DNA of 64,000 nucleotides from Haladaptatus sp. ZSTT2 (lineage in GTDB: Archaea > Halobacteriota > Halobacteria > Halobacteriales > Halococcaceae): positions 248,001-312,000 of the forward strand of contig NZ_JBAMHQ010000002.1 in the NCBI RefSeq assembly GCF_037081775.1, given 5' to 3'. The notes below the pieces were generated by a model. It was given only the letters and a program-made list of their open reading frames with translations, searched no databases and was not told the DNA's origin. The translations under genes were made by a program, and so were the position numbers. This document shows positions 17,665-26,824 of the stretch, in pieces (the first letter of the stretch is position 1; each line of letters opens with the position of its first letter).

Positions 17665-18988
17665 GAAAACGACCCAAACGAAAGTTGCAGAGGCACAGAC
17701 CGCAGCGCTCAGAATCGCGGGATTGTCCGACGAAGCACGCGCCGATGCGTTGCACTCGATTGCAGACGCTATCGATGCGAGCCACGAGGAAATCCTAGCG
17801 GCCAACGAGACGGACGTTCGCGAGGCAGAGCAACTCCTCGAAGCAGGAGACTACAGCCAGGCGCTCGTCGACCGCCTCAAGCTCTCCCCATCGAAACTCG
17901 AGAGTATTACGGAGATGGTCAGGAGCGTTGCCGCGCAAGCCGACCCGCTCGGAAAGACGCAGACCGCCCGAAGGCTTGACGATGGGTTGGAACTCTACAA
18001 ATGCACCGTACCAATCGGTGTTGTGGGGACGATTTTCGAATCTAGACCCGATGCACTCGTCCAGATTGCGTCGCTTTGCTTGCGCTCTGGGAACGCCGTT
18101 ATCCTGAAGGGCGGCAGCGAGGCGAGCCATTCGAACCGCGTTCTCTTCGAGTTGATTCAGGACGCGACGGCCGACGTTCCCGACGGATGGGCACAACTCA
18201 TCGAAGCGCGAGCGGACGTAGACACCGTCCTCGAGATGGACGAGGCGATCGACCTCGTCATGCCACGAGGCAGTTCGGAATTCGTGTCCTACATCCAGAA
18301 CAACACGAGCATTCCGGTGCTCGGCCACACAGAGGGCGTCTGCCACGTCTACGTCGACAAAGAGGCAGACCTCTCGATGGCCACCGATATCGCGTATGAC
18401 GCAAAGGTGCAGTACCCCGCGGTGTGCAACGCGGTTGAAACTCTCTTGGTTCACGAACGTGTCGCGGCGGATTTCTTGCCGAAAATCGCTGCGAAGTACA
18501 CGGACGCCGGAGTTGAAATGCGCGGTGACGACGCAGCACGAGAAATCGTGTCGATGGAGGCGGCCAGCGAACTGGACTGGGAGACCGAATACGGCGACCT
18601 CATCATCGCCGTCAAAATCGTCGATTCGCTCGCCGAGGCAACCGAGCACATCACAACCTACGGCTCGAAGCACACGGACGCTATCGTGACCGACGACTCC
18701 GATCGCGCCGGTATTTTCATGCGGAGTCTCGACTCGGCAAGCGTGTTCCACAACGCCTCAACGCGTTTTGCTGATGGCTTCCGCTATGGACTCGGTGCCG
18801 AAGTCGGCATCAGCACTGGAAAAATCCACGCGCGCGGCCCCGTCGGCCTCGAAGGGCTCACCACGTATCAGTACTACCTCGAAGGCGATGGGCAGGTCGT
18901 CGGGACGTACGCGGGGGCCGATGCGAAACCGTTTGTCCACGAGGACTTCGACGGTTCATGGCATCCCGGCTCGCTTTCCAATCAGTAA
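17657..18988 (+). CDS. proA: Glutamate-5-semialdehyde dehydrogenase (gamma-glutamyl phosphate reductase)
   Basis: 443 residues from ATG 17657, which overlaps the proB stop. It reduces gamma-glutamyl phosphate to glutamate semialdehyde with [37 protein letters not shown] and the catalytic-cysteine motif [13 protein letters not shown] (Cys257) are characteristic of ProA. The C-terminal block with [20 protein letters not shown] is also conserved. The three genes encode the complete route from glutamate to proline, a compatible solute and amino acid. Confidence 0.97.
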   Translation: MTEKTTQTKVAEAQTAALRIAGLSDEARADALHSIADAIDASHEEILAANETDVREAEQLLEAGDYSQALVDRLKLSPSKLESITEMVRSVAAQADPLGKTQTARRLDDGLELYKCTVPIGVVGTIFESRPDALVQIASLCLRSGNAVILKGGSEASHSNRVLFELIQDATADVPDGWAQLIEARADVDTVLEMDEAIDLVMPRGSSEFVSYIQNNTSIPVLGHTEGVCHVYVDKEADLSMATDIAYDAKVQYPAVCNAVETLLVHERVAADFLPKIAAKYTDAGVEMRGDDAAREIVSMEAASELDWETEYGDLIIAVKIVDSLAEATEHITTYGSKHTDAIVTDDSDRAGIFMRSLDSASVFHNASTRFADGFRYGLGAEVGISTGKIHARGPVGLEGLTTYQYYLEGDGQVVGTYAGADAKPFVHEDFDGSWHPGSLSNQ

Positions 18989-19695
18989 CCAATATCCAGT
19001 ACTCAAATACTCAATTTTCTTCCGTAAGATACCGGTTTCTGATGGCGTTTGAACGGTAGTACGATACCGCCATTGAGCGAAATAGTCCGTTTCGTCCCCA
19101 GTAATCTGGAATGCCTTCGACGGAATTCTTGCGCTCCTCTTTTCCTCTGTTGGCCAGTTTGGCTGGTAGAAATGGTTTTGCTAGTTTGTATGGTTTGTCA
19201 AGTTTGGACATTTTGGCGACTCCTTCTCGGAATCGAGGATTTGCTTCGAGCAGCAGTTCACCTGAGCCGCTCCCAGGAGCGCCGAGGTTCGAGAGATGTT
19301 CGACAAGCCTTAAATAGTTGGCCTGCTGGACTATCTCAAATCGATTACATTGACGGCATCAGCTCAATAATCCATTTCTCCGCTGTTCTCTCCACCGTTT
19401 TCATTCGTATCGAAGCTGCTTGATACACAAATTGAATTGAGTCTACTCGCCTCTTTGACGCCGAGACACTTGGCGGGCTCACGCAATTTCTTGAGTAGTC
19501 TTTCCCTAAAGAACTCTCATGCGCTGAGGGTAGATTCCAGTTCAACAATCGTATCGATCATCGAACATTGGCATTACTGTTTGTAGAGTGGGCCGGCAAG
19601 CGTGGGAAGTAGCAAGCCAAAACTGACAGGGCTATCGCTATTGAAACGGCGAGTTTCCATTAAAACTATTTACCCATACCATCTCTACACAATTC
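18989..19695. other. 707-base gap, AT-richer, no supported gene
   Basis: No domain was recognised in any frame. At 19150-19215 the words TTTGG, TTTGCTAG and TTTGTATGG recur, so that the leftward frame reads SKLDKPYKLAKPFLPAKL. A related word pattern occurs near 53020-53065. TTAAAACTATTTA at about 19659-19671 is a possible TATA element for the next gene. Confidence 0.45.
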
Positions 19696-20115
19696 ATGGA
19701 TCACCTCACGGATATTTCTGTCACGGATCTCCAGTCGGCCTTAGCGGAAGTGGAGGGTAAGAAGCCCACTCAAAGACTCATCGCGGCAATCGCGTACAAG
19801 AACGGTATCACACAGACTGAACTCGCAGACTGGTACGGAGTTGAGCGTCGCACGATTTATTCGTGGCTCAAGCGCCTAGAGCAGGAGCCACTGGTCGAAG
19901 CTGTCCACGATAATCATCGCTCTGGAAGGCCACGAAAACTTACTGACGAACAACGAATGACGTTGAACGAAACCCTTCACCAACCGCCGCACAAATCGGG
20001 ATACGCTGAACGAGAATGGACACCATCCCTCGTTAGAACCTATATCCTCGACGCGTTTGACGTGTCGTATTCGATTCCAAGCTGCAGACGGCTGATGAAT
20101 GAGGCTGGTCTGTGA
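19696..20115 (+). pseudogene. IS630-family transposase N-terminal part (OrfA-like), partner missing
   Basis: 139 residues with a helix-turn-helix (TQTELADWYGVERRTIYSWL) and the linker HRSGRPRKLTDEQRMTLNET, followed by EWTPSLVRTYILDAFDVSYS and CRRLMNEAGL. This is the DNA-binding half of haloarchaeal IS630/Tc1-type transposases. The catalytic DDE half normally follows in the next frame and is absent within the following 400 bases. The element is therefore a remnant, although this reading frame itself is intact and could still make a DNA-binding protein. Confidence 0.85.
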
Positions 20116-20543
20116 CCACAATTCGCGTTACCTGTTTGATTCGTACATTCGAGTAATTGATTTTGACTACTGGGTTCCTTATTGATTGATCAAGAGCTAT
20201 CAGTTAGCGACGTCGTTCGGAAACCGGTTCGGTTCGCGTTTCAAAAGAGATTCATTTTACCCACGCGTGGTTCTCGGATGAATCTTTCAGCTGAAACTCG
20301 ATTGCTTTGACCCACACAGAGGCTGGTCGAGAACTGAAACCTAAACTGAGAAAAAACGTTGTCCTCAGAACTGAATTCCACGCTCTGTGCATACACCCTC
20401 TGTATGCAGCCAACGGGTTGCATCTGTTTCACATCGTTGGTAGTGGGATACAGAAGGCGTTGAGTGAGAACTTATGATGGCGGACGAAACGGGAGCATCG
20501 GCTCCTCAATATTTATCACTGCGTCTGGTTGAATATTCAACAA
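20116..20543. other. Gap after the IS630 fragment
   Basis: No gene was seen. GCATACACCCTCTGTATGC at 20389-20407 is an inverted repeat around CCCTC and may be an IS end or a protein-binding site. A TATA-like AATATTTATC lies at about 20507-20516. Confidence 0.4.
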
Positions 20544-21383
20544 ATGTCCCTCGTCGCGATTGTCAGAAAAGACGTTCACGACTCTATTCGGTCGGGATCG
20601 TTCATCGCTATCACGCTGTTGTTCGCCCTCGTCGCCGGGTTCTGGGCGGCGATGAAGCACATTCCTCAGATGTATTCTGATACGACTACCCCGACGAGCA
20701 CGTTGGCACTGCTCAATAGCATGGGTCAGCCGATGGCCTTCTTCGTCCCGCTGCTGGGATTGCAAATATCCTACGGTGCTATTTCCCGCGAGCGGGATAG
20801 CGGGAGTCTCAAACTAGCACTCAGTCTGCCTAACTCGCGGAGTGACATCGTTCTCGGGAAGTTTATCGGACGGGCTGCTGTTCTGTCTACCGCCATTCTT
20901 AGTGGCTATGCGGTCGTCGCTGGCATCGCTCTGGTCACATACGAGTCGTTCGCAGCTGTCAAATTCATCCTATTTACCATGCTAACGGTTTTCTACGGGA
21001 CGGTCTATGTCGCAATCGGGATTGGGTTCTCTTCGGCGATGACGTCTCAACATAGGGCGTTTATCGGTGCGACGAGTCTCTTCGTCTTGTTCCAGTTAGG
21101 ATGGGACTTGGTGACGGCAATTCTGCAGACGATTACCGTTGGGTACGTTCCCCCAGAGTCCGGTGTTCCTCCCTGGTTAATCGTCGCTCACGCGCTCAAT
21201 CCAACAGCGGCAGTCGGCTATGCAACGCGTACGATTATCCCCACGTTCGACGAGATAATGTCGTATCCGGTCTCAGCCTCGTTCTACCCACCGAAGTGGG
21301 CTGGGTTCGCCATTCTCACGGCGTGGCTTGTTCTCTCACTTGGGTACGGCTATCGTCGGTTCCAGGCAGCGGACATTGAGTAA
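20544..21383 (+). CDS. ABC-2 type transporter permease (orphan)
   Basis: About 280 residues from ATG 20544 (ATG 20529 is an alternative five codons upstream). Six hydrophobic segments are visible. The block LGLQISYGAISRERDSGSLK and LSLPNSRSDIVLGKFIGR is typical of ABC-2/NosY-like permeases. These usually partner with a cytoplasmic ATPase to export lipids, polysaccharides or drugs, or to handle copper-enzyme maturation. No ATPase gene is adjacent, so the partner must be encoded elsewhere. It is convergent with the chaperonin gene. Confidence 0.9.
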   Translation: MSLVAIVRKDVHDSIRSGSFIAITLLFALVAGFWAAMKHIPQMYSDTTTPTSTLALLNSMGQPMAFFVPLLGLQISYGAISRERDSGSLKLALSLPNSRSDIVLGKFIGRAAVLSTAILSGYAVVAGIALVTYESFAAVKFILFTMLTVFYGTVYVAIGIGFSSAMTSQHRAFIGATSLFVLFQLGWDLVTAILQTITVGYVPPESGVPPWLIVAHALNPTAAVGYATRTIIPTFDEIMSYPVSASFYPPKWAGFAILTAWLVLSLGYGYRRFQAADIE

Positions 21384-21459
21384 ACTGCGTGGTGTCTACC
21401 ACCCTACATAATCTACACCCTCATGTTCGAAATACACGTCATGCGGGGTGGGAAATTTC

Positions 21460-23139
21460 TTACGAACTTGCTGGAAGAACGTCGTCAATTCGGAGGATTG
21501 TCGTCGCGACGCTCGCTGCGGCTTCGAGTGCATAGCGCTTGCTCGTCGCTGGTTCGAGAATACCGTGTTCGACGACGTTACCGACAACCCGGTCCTGTCC
21601 GAGAACGCCGGTCGCCTTCCGGCTATTCCAGTGGGCCGCTCGTAGCGTGGTGAGCGTATTGACTAGGTCCATTCCGGCGTTACGAGCGAGTGTCTTTGGG
21701 ATGCCTTCGAGGGCATCTGCAACCGCCTCGATGACAAGCGACTCTCGGCCACCAACTGCTGGTGCGGACTCTCTAAGCTGTCGAGCGACGGTGATTTCAA
21801 TGGCACCACCACCGGGAACGACCTGCCCGCTCTCGACTGCAGCGCTGACAGACCGAATGGCATTCATGATGTTTCGTTCGAGTTCCCACCCGGACATCCA
21901 TGTACTGCCATGGGCCAATACTGAGACGACCTGTTCACCAGCGCCACCCCAAAACAGGAGTGCATTCTGTTCGATTCCTGGGTACCGCCGTCGCTCAAGT
22001 CGGGCCGTTTTCCCGGTATCGGTGCTGTCGAAGTCGCGGAGATGGGTGTTGATGGTCGCGCCAGTGGCGCGGGCAACCTTCTGCATTCGGTCTGTTCGTG
22101 CGTTTCGTACGACGGCAATCTCTGCGGCATCGAAGTATGGGAGTAACTCGTCTTCAACGCGATCCCCGACAAGCACCACGTCTACGTCTGCAGCGATGAG
22201 TGGTTCGAGCAGTTCTGTAACGTGTTCGACTTCGAAGTCAGCGAAGGCATCGACGCTATCCGGATCGGAGAGCTCGTAGGTCACCGTTTGGGTGCTCGAA
22301 TGACTATCGCTACTGAGCCGGTGGCGAATTGCCTCTGCTCTGGCGAATCCTTGGGTAACGACCGCGATGTTGGGATTGTCCAAGTTGGTTGGCTCGTAGT
22401 TTCCGGCGAATGATTTTTTCAAAACCATCCCGTCGACGAGTTCCGTATCGGTGATTGTCCCAGAGCGAAGCGATTCGATTTGTACGAGGTCTGTGTTCAC
22501 CCGAACCTCACTCTCATGTTCCTGTGCGAGCGTTCGGACGGCTTCGACCGACCACTGGCTCAGGGTGTCGAGAATCGGCTCTGCCGTTTTCCCTTGGAGG
22601 GTTGTTTGGGCAACTGCTGTGAGCAGTTCGTCATCGGACAGCGTCACCGGCCGTGATTCGGCGTGGATAGTTTCGGTCGCAATGGTGACCGCCTCCTTGA
22701 TTCCACTAGCGATAGTCGTCGGATGGAGTCCCTGTTCGATGAGTGGTTCGACAGCTCGGAGTATCTCGCTTGCATAAATCGCCGTTGTCGTTGTGCCGTC
22801 GCCGCATCGCTCCTCTTGTGCAGCTGCCACGCGGGCGATAACCCTGCCTCCGGGCGATTGAAATGGGAGGCGTTTGAGCAAGTACGCTCCGTTATTCGTC
22901 ACTTCGAAATAGTTGCCAAGGCCATCGTCTGCATCGTCGGTATCGTACAGGAGTTTGTCCATCCCTCGCGGTCCCAACGTCGTGGCAATGAAATCGCCAA
23001 CGATTTTCGCCCCAGTGATATTTTGTGATAGCACGTCACCAGAACCACCGGCCGACTCTTGAGAATCCGCCTGCTCTCTTTGCCTAAGAGAACTACTGCT
23101 CGTCTCACTGCGTGAAGCCATACCACACGAATGGTGCAT
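21460..23139 (-). CDS. Divergent group II chaperonin (thermosome-like) with substituted catalytic residues
   Basis: A 559-residue chaperonin with equatorial, intermediate and apical regions in normal order. The nucleotide loop TTLGPRGMDKLL (residues 53-64), the GDGTTT motif (Asp114), VPGGGAIE (441-448) and IPKTLARNAGMD (480-491) identify it. Two of the three acidic residues for ATP hydrolysis are changed: the canonical NDGATI is NNGAYL (Asn83), and the canonical hDAL is MNAI (Asn426). Asp114 is retained. The usual DPID after NAGMD is replaced by DLVNTL. An extended Ser/Gln-rich N-terminus (about 40 residues) precedes the fold, with an alternative start at Met7. It probably binds ATP but hydrolyses it poorly. 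It may assemble with other thermosome subunits. Confidence 0.93.
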   Translation of the reverse strand: MHHSCGMASRSETSSSSLRQREQADSQESAGGSGDVLSQNITGAKIVGDFIATTLGPRGMDKLLYDTDDADDGLGNYFEVTNNGAYLLKRLPFQSPGGRVIARVAAAQEERCGDGTTTTAIYASEILRAVEPLIEQGLHPTTIASGIKEAVTIATETIHAESRPVTLSDDELLTAVAQTTLQGKTAEPILDTLSQWSVEAVRTLAQEHESEVRVNTDLVQIESLRSGTITDTELVDGMVLKKSFAGNYEPTNLDNPNIAVVTQGFARAEAIRHRLSSDSHSSTQTVTYELSDPDSVDAFADFEVEHVTELLEPLIAADVDVVLVGDRVEDELLPYFDAAEIAVVRNARTDRMQKVARATGATINTHLRDFDSTDTGKTARLERRRYPGIEQNALLFWGGAGEQVVSVLAHGSTWMSGWELERNIMNAIRSVSAAVESGQVVPGGGAIEITVARQLRESAPAVGGRESLVIEAVADALEGIPKTLARNAGMDLVNTLTTLRAAHWNSRKATGVLGQDRVVGNVVEHGILEPATSKRYALEAAASVATTILRIDDVLPASS

Positions 23140-23201
23140 GCCTCCCTTAATCTTCCGGTGGGCTGTCTATACAGTCGGGTGTATTGACAGCAGTAGCTCG
23201 G

Positions 23202-24182
23202 CTACTTCGTTTCCGTGAGCGAATCACGGTACACCGCCAGCTGGGCGAACAACGATTCATCGCGCGCTGCATATACGCTGTCCATATCTTTTCCCTCCCA
23301 GTTGTAAACCCCTTGTCCGGTTTTCACGCCGTAGTTTCCCGCTGTGACTAACTCAGTGAGAAACTCGTGGGGCTCAGTGCCCCGGTCGAGGTGGGGGAGG
23401 AGATGCGAGATTACGTCGTGGTGGACATCGAGTCCAGAGTGGTCGGACTTTTCGAAGATGCCGAGTATCGGCAAGCGGAATCCGAGGCTCCCTTTCACTG
23501 CTCGGTCGATGTCTTCGGCACTCGCAACCCCGCTGTTAAGCAACGATTCTGCCTCGTACGCCATCGCAGTCTGGATACGATTTACGATAAATCCGGGGAT
23601 ATCACGCTCGACGACGACCGGCGTCTTATCGATTGTTTCGAACAGCGCAGCGAGCGTAGTGACAGTCGAATCGGCAGTTTCGGTGCCTTTTACGAGTTCG
23701 ACAACGGGCACGATGTACGGAGGGTTGAAGTAGTGGGTACCGACCACTCGCGATTGATTATCGACGACGGATGCAATCTCGGTAATCGACAGTCCGGACG
23801 TGTTCGTTGCCAAAATGGCTTCCTCGGGAGCGTGTGTACCGAGTTTGTCGAACACGGTCTGTTTCAATTCCATGTCTTCAGAGACGGCCTCTGTCACGAG
23901 GTCTGCATCCTGGACTGCCGTTTCGAGCGATGACTCGTATGAGATTCGTGCTTCGACCACCTCCGTCTCATCCTGCGTCAGCTCTCCGTGCGCGTGGAGT
24001 GTCTCAACGGTCTCGTGGATATTCTCGGCTGCCGTTTTCAACGCTGTTTCATCAATATCGAACAGGACGACGGATTTCCCTCCAAGTGCGAAGGTGAGTG
24101 CGATTCCGTAGCCCATCGTTCCCGCACCGACAACTGCAACCCGCGCTATCTCGGTCTCACTACTCGCTAATTCTGCTCCCAT
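23202..24182 (-). CDS. 3-hydroxyacyl-CoA dehydrogenase-like / L-carnitine dehydrogenase-like enzyme
   Basis: 326 residues. The NAD-binding Rossmann motif is VAVVGAGTMGYGIALTFALG (residues 14-33), and the VTEAVSEDMELK and LATNTSGLSIT blocks are conserved. The catalytic His lies in GTHYFNPPYIVPVVELVKG, and PGFIVNRI follows. The NPPY phrase differs from NPVPVM of true hydroxyacyl-CoA dehydrogenases and resembles relatives acting on free 3-hydroxy acids (carnitine, gulonate). It is the last gene of the leftward transporter operon and lies in the same locus as a BKACE enzyme. Oxidation of an imported 3-hydroxy acid is the inferred role. Confidence 0.88.
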   Translation of the reverse strand: MGAELASSETEIARVAVVGAGTMGYGIALTFALGGKSVVLFDIDETALKTAAENIHETVETLHAHGELTQDETEVVEARISYESSLETAVQDADLVTEAVSEDMELKQTVFDKLGTHAPEEAILATNTSGLSITEIASVVDNQSRVVGTHYFNPPYIVPVVELVKGTETADSTVTTLAALFETIDKTPVVVERDIPGFIVNRIQTAMAYEAESLLNSGVASAEDIDRAVKGSLGFRLPILGIFEKSDHSGLDVHHDVISHLLPHLDRGTEPHEFLTELVTAGNYGVKTGQGVYNWEGKDMDSVYAARDESLFAQLAVYRDSLTETK

Positions 24183-24235
24183 AGCACTGTGGTCACAGGC
24201 AACACGAAAGAACGTTGCCCTTGTCAGAAGACACC

Positions 24236-24772
24236 CTATTCAAATCGACCGGTCTCCTTGTACTGGCTGCCGAGTTCAACGTAGTGTTCGTGAACTCGCT
24301 CGATTTCAGCTCGTTGTCCCTCAGTAAGCGGTTTGGTTTTTGCGGGTGCCCCGTAGGCAAGATGGCCTTCTGGGATTGTCTGGTCCTGAAGCACGACGCT
24401 TCCGGCGGCGACGATGCAGTTCGATTCGACAGTGGCCCCTTTGAGAACTGTACTTTGCATCCCGATGAGCGAATGGTCCTCGACCGTTGCGTAGTCGACG
24501 ACGACGTTGTGGCCAATGGTGACCGCGTCTCCAAGAAGCGCACCGTGGAGCATGGAAAACTCTTGGACGTTCGTTTCGTTTCCAACGACTGTTTCGCCGC
24601 CGTCACCGCGTAGACAGACAAACGGCCAGAGGCTCGCTCGCTCACCGACGAGAACATCCCCTATCAGGTATGCCATCTTCGAGACGAACGCTGACTCAGC
24701 AACCTGTGGTTTCGCGCCAAAGAGCGGTTCAGGAGAGAGGAATGACTGATTCTGACTCATGATTCGATGCAC
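24236..24772 (-). CDS. Gamma-carbonic-anhydrase/PaaY/CaiE-like hexapeptide-repeat protein
   Basis: 178 residues, forming a left-handed beta-helix from hexapeptide repeats (AYLIGDVLVGERASLWPFVC, VVGNETNVQEFSMLHG, VTIGHNVVVDYATVEDHSLI). It keeps His/Asn positions of the gamma-carbonic anhydrase metal site. PaaY acts as a thioesterase in phenylacetate breakdown, and CaiE sits in carnitine operons; their exact roles differ. The C-terminal helix GQRAEIERVHEHYVELGSQY is typical of the group. It is 53 bases upstream of the dehydrogenase and 143 bases downstream of the permease in one transcription direction. ATG may be 24772 or the internal Met at 24760. Confidence 0.88.
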   Translation of the reverse strand: MHRIMSQNQSFLSPEPLFGAKPQVAESAFVSKMAYLIGDVLVGERASLWPFVCLRGDGGETVVGNETNVQEFSMLHGALLGDAVTIGHNVVVDYATVEDHSLIGMQSTVLKGATVESNCIVAAGSVVLQDQTIPEGHLAYGAPAKTKPLTEGQRAEIERVHEHYVELGSQYKETGRFE

Positions 24773-24915
24773 GCAGACTGCTGTGGTAGGTGTTGTGGTC
24801 TACGCGATATCTGGCAACGAGGGTTTAGCAGTCGCCAATGCTGCTGACGTATCGGATTCGAGTCGGGAAAAGAGAGGACAGACATTCGGGTGCAGAAAGG
24901 GCCGATGTGGCGTGA

Positions 24916-25815
24916 CTATCCTTTCACACCTCCGGCACCGAATCCCTTCACGAGGTGATCCTGGACGAAGATGTACAGAATCAACACTGGTAGGGTCACA
25001 AGCGTCGTTGCGGCCATGAACTGCCCCCATGGTGGGTTCGCAGAGGTGAGCATCTGACTCAATCCCACCGGAAGCGTCTGCATCTGACTCGACGTCATGA
25101 TGACCGACGCCCACAGATAGTCGTTCCAGGCGAGCGACCACGTGAAGATGGACGTTGCGATGATTCCGGGAAGTGCGTTCGGTAACACGACGTGGTAGAA
25201 CGCCTGCATCCGCGAGGCGCCGTCGATCATCGCAGCCTCCTCTAATGAGTAGGGGATCCCGTTGAAGAACTCCCTGAGCACCCAGATGCTAAACGGCAGG
25301 GAGAACGTCAGATAGACCAATGACAGGCCAAACCAGGAGTTGTCCAGCCCCATATCGTTCATCAGCACGCTGAGTGGAATAACGAGCACGATCGCGGGGA
25401 ACATGTAAATCAACAGAATCGAGCTGTCGATGAACTCCCTACCCATGTACTCGAACCGAGAGATGCTATACGCGCCAAGCGTCCCGAGCGTAATCGTCAT
25501 CACCGTCGCAAAGGTGGAGGTGATGACGCTGTTGCGGTAGTAGAGGAAGAACTCAGAGTTCGTCTCGATCAGATCCGCGTAGTGGGTCAACGTCCACAGT
25601 TCCGGACTAATCTGTGGGGGCCAAGAGAACAACAGTTGTTCTGGCTGGAGTGACGTAATACCCATCCACAGCAGCGGAAACAGCGAGTAAACGACAGCGA
25701 TTGACGCGAGCAGGTACAACAAGATGCGATCGCTCCGATCTCGAATCCGCTTTGGGACGTGTTGTTGTAGCCACTTCTCGACGCCGGCTGACGGATTGAC
25801 TGAATTAAGCTTCAT
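24916..25815 (-). CDS. CUT1-family ABC importer permease, MalG-like
   Basis: 299 residues from ATG 25815, chosen because an AAGGAGG sequence lies just upstream and the start overlaps the stop of the preceding permease by 11 bases. Six membrane helices are visible. The EAA loop EEAAMIDGASRMQAFYHVVLP, which contacts the ATPase, is intact. The C-terminal FVQDHLVKGFGAGGVKG is a common signature of MalG/UgpE permeases. The importer family takes up sugars, glycerol phosphates and related polyols. Confidence 0.95.
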   Translation of the reverse strand: MKLNSVNPSAGVEKWLQQHVPKRIRDRSDRILLYLLASIAVVYSLFPLLWMGITSLQPEQLLFSWPPQISPELWTLTHYADLIETNSEFFLYYRNSVITSTFATVMTITLGTLGAYSISRFEYMGREFIDSSILLIYMFPAIVLVIPLSVLMNDMGLDNSWFGLSLVYLTFSLPFSIWVLREFFNGIPYSLEEAAMIDGASRMQAFYHVVLPNALPGIIATSIFTWSLAWNDYLWASVIMTSSQMQTLPVGLSQMLTSANPPWGQFMAATTLVTLPVLILYIFVQDHLVKGFGAGGVKG

Positions 25816-26758
25816 TTTTCGTTCCTCCTTGCTTGTAGAATTTTTGTAGATACAAGAAGCCAGCAACCATCATGATGACGAACATCACGTTCGCTATCGC
25901 GGCTGCGTAGCCGAAGTTGAGCCCCTGGTAGGCCTCTATGTATGCGTAGATGGGGAGAATCTGGGTCGAGATTCCTGGCCCCCCGCCGGTGAGCAGATAG
26001 ATGGGTGCGAACTTCTTGAACATCCACACACTCCGAAGCAACACAACAATCACGAGGATGTTGTACAGTTGCGGGAGTGTAACGTATCGGAACTTTGCGA
26101 ATTTGTACGCGCCATCTAGCTCAGCCGCTTCGTAGAGGCTTGGTGGAATCGTCTGGAGGCGGGCGAGCACGGTGATCACCACGAATGGGGTAAACCGCCA
26201 GACACCAAGCAAGATGGCCGTCGTCATTGCGTGTTCGTACCCGAAAAACACGATTGGTTCTTCGACCAATCCTGCCGTGACGATGAGGTAGTTGAACACC
26301 CCATACGTCGCGTTGAATATCCACCGGAAGTTGAACACCGCGACGATGGTTGGCACCATATACGGGAACAGAACTGCTCCACGGAAGAGCTTCCGTCCCT
26401 TGAATTCGCGGTGTAGCAATAGCGCGATTGCAACGCCGAGAACCAGCTGTAAGAACATGGTTCCAAACGCCCAGACCACGTTGTTCTTCAACGACACCCA
26501 GAAGTCGTTTGTCGAAAAGAGTCTGGTGTAATTACTCAAACCAGCCCATTCGAGCGTCATACTGAACCCTGACGAAGAATGGAAACCCAGGTAGATGGCG
26601 AACAAGAGTGGGAAGATGACGATCACTGCGAAAACGAGTAATGTGGGGACGATTAACGAAACGCCCAACTCGCTTTCAGTGATGTCTCTTCGCACCACTC
26701 GGGAGGCAAATCCTCTGATGGATTGCCAACTCCGTTTGTTACGTTCCATTATGCTCAT
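25805..26758 (-). CDS. CUT1-family ABC importer permease, MalF-like
   Basis: 317 residues with six membrane helices. Conserved blocks are LFAIYLGFHSSSGF, the EAA loop YEAAELDGAYKFAKFRYVTLP, and PIYLLTGGGPGISTQILPIY, the last typical of UgpA/MalF-type permeases. The N-terminus is basic and cytoplasmic. It follows the binding-protein gene by 66 bases and overlaps the second permease. Confidence 0.95.
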   Translation of the reverse strand: MSIMERNKRSWQSIRGFASRVVRRDITESELGVSLIVPTLLVFAVIVIFPLLFAIYLGFHSSSGFSMTLEWAGLSNYTRLFSTNDFWVSLKNNVVWAFGTMFLQLVLGVAIALLLHREFKGRKLFRGAVLFPYMVPTIVAVFNFRWIFNATYGVFNYLIVTAGLVEEPIVFFGYEHAMTTAILLGVWRFTPFVVITVLARLQTIPPSLYEAAELDGAYKFAKFRYVTLPQLYNILVIVVLLRSVWMFKKFAPIYLLTGGGPGISTQILPIYAYIEAYQGLNFGYAAAIANVMFVIMMVAGFLYLQKFYKQGGTKNEA

Positions 26759-26824
26759 CTGTAGTGGTTCCTACGAACTCATAGCGGTCAGTACCTTGTT
26801 CTGATTCACGCCAACTCTGCCACA

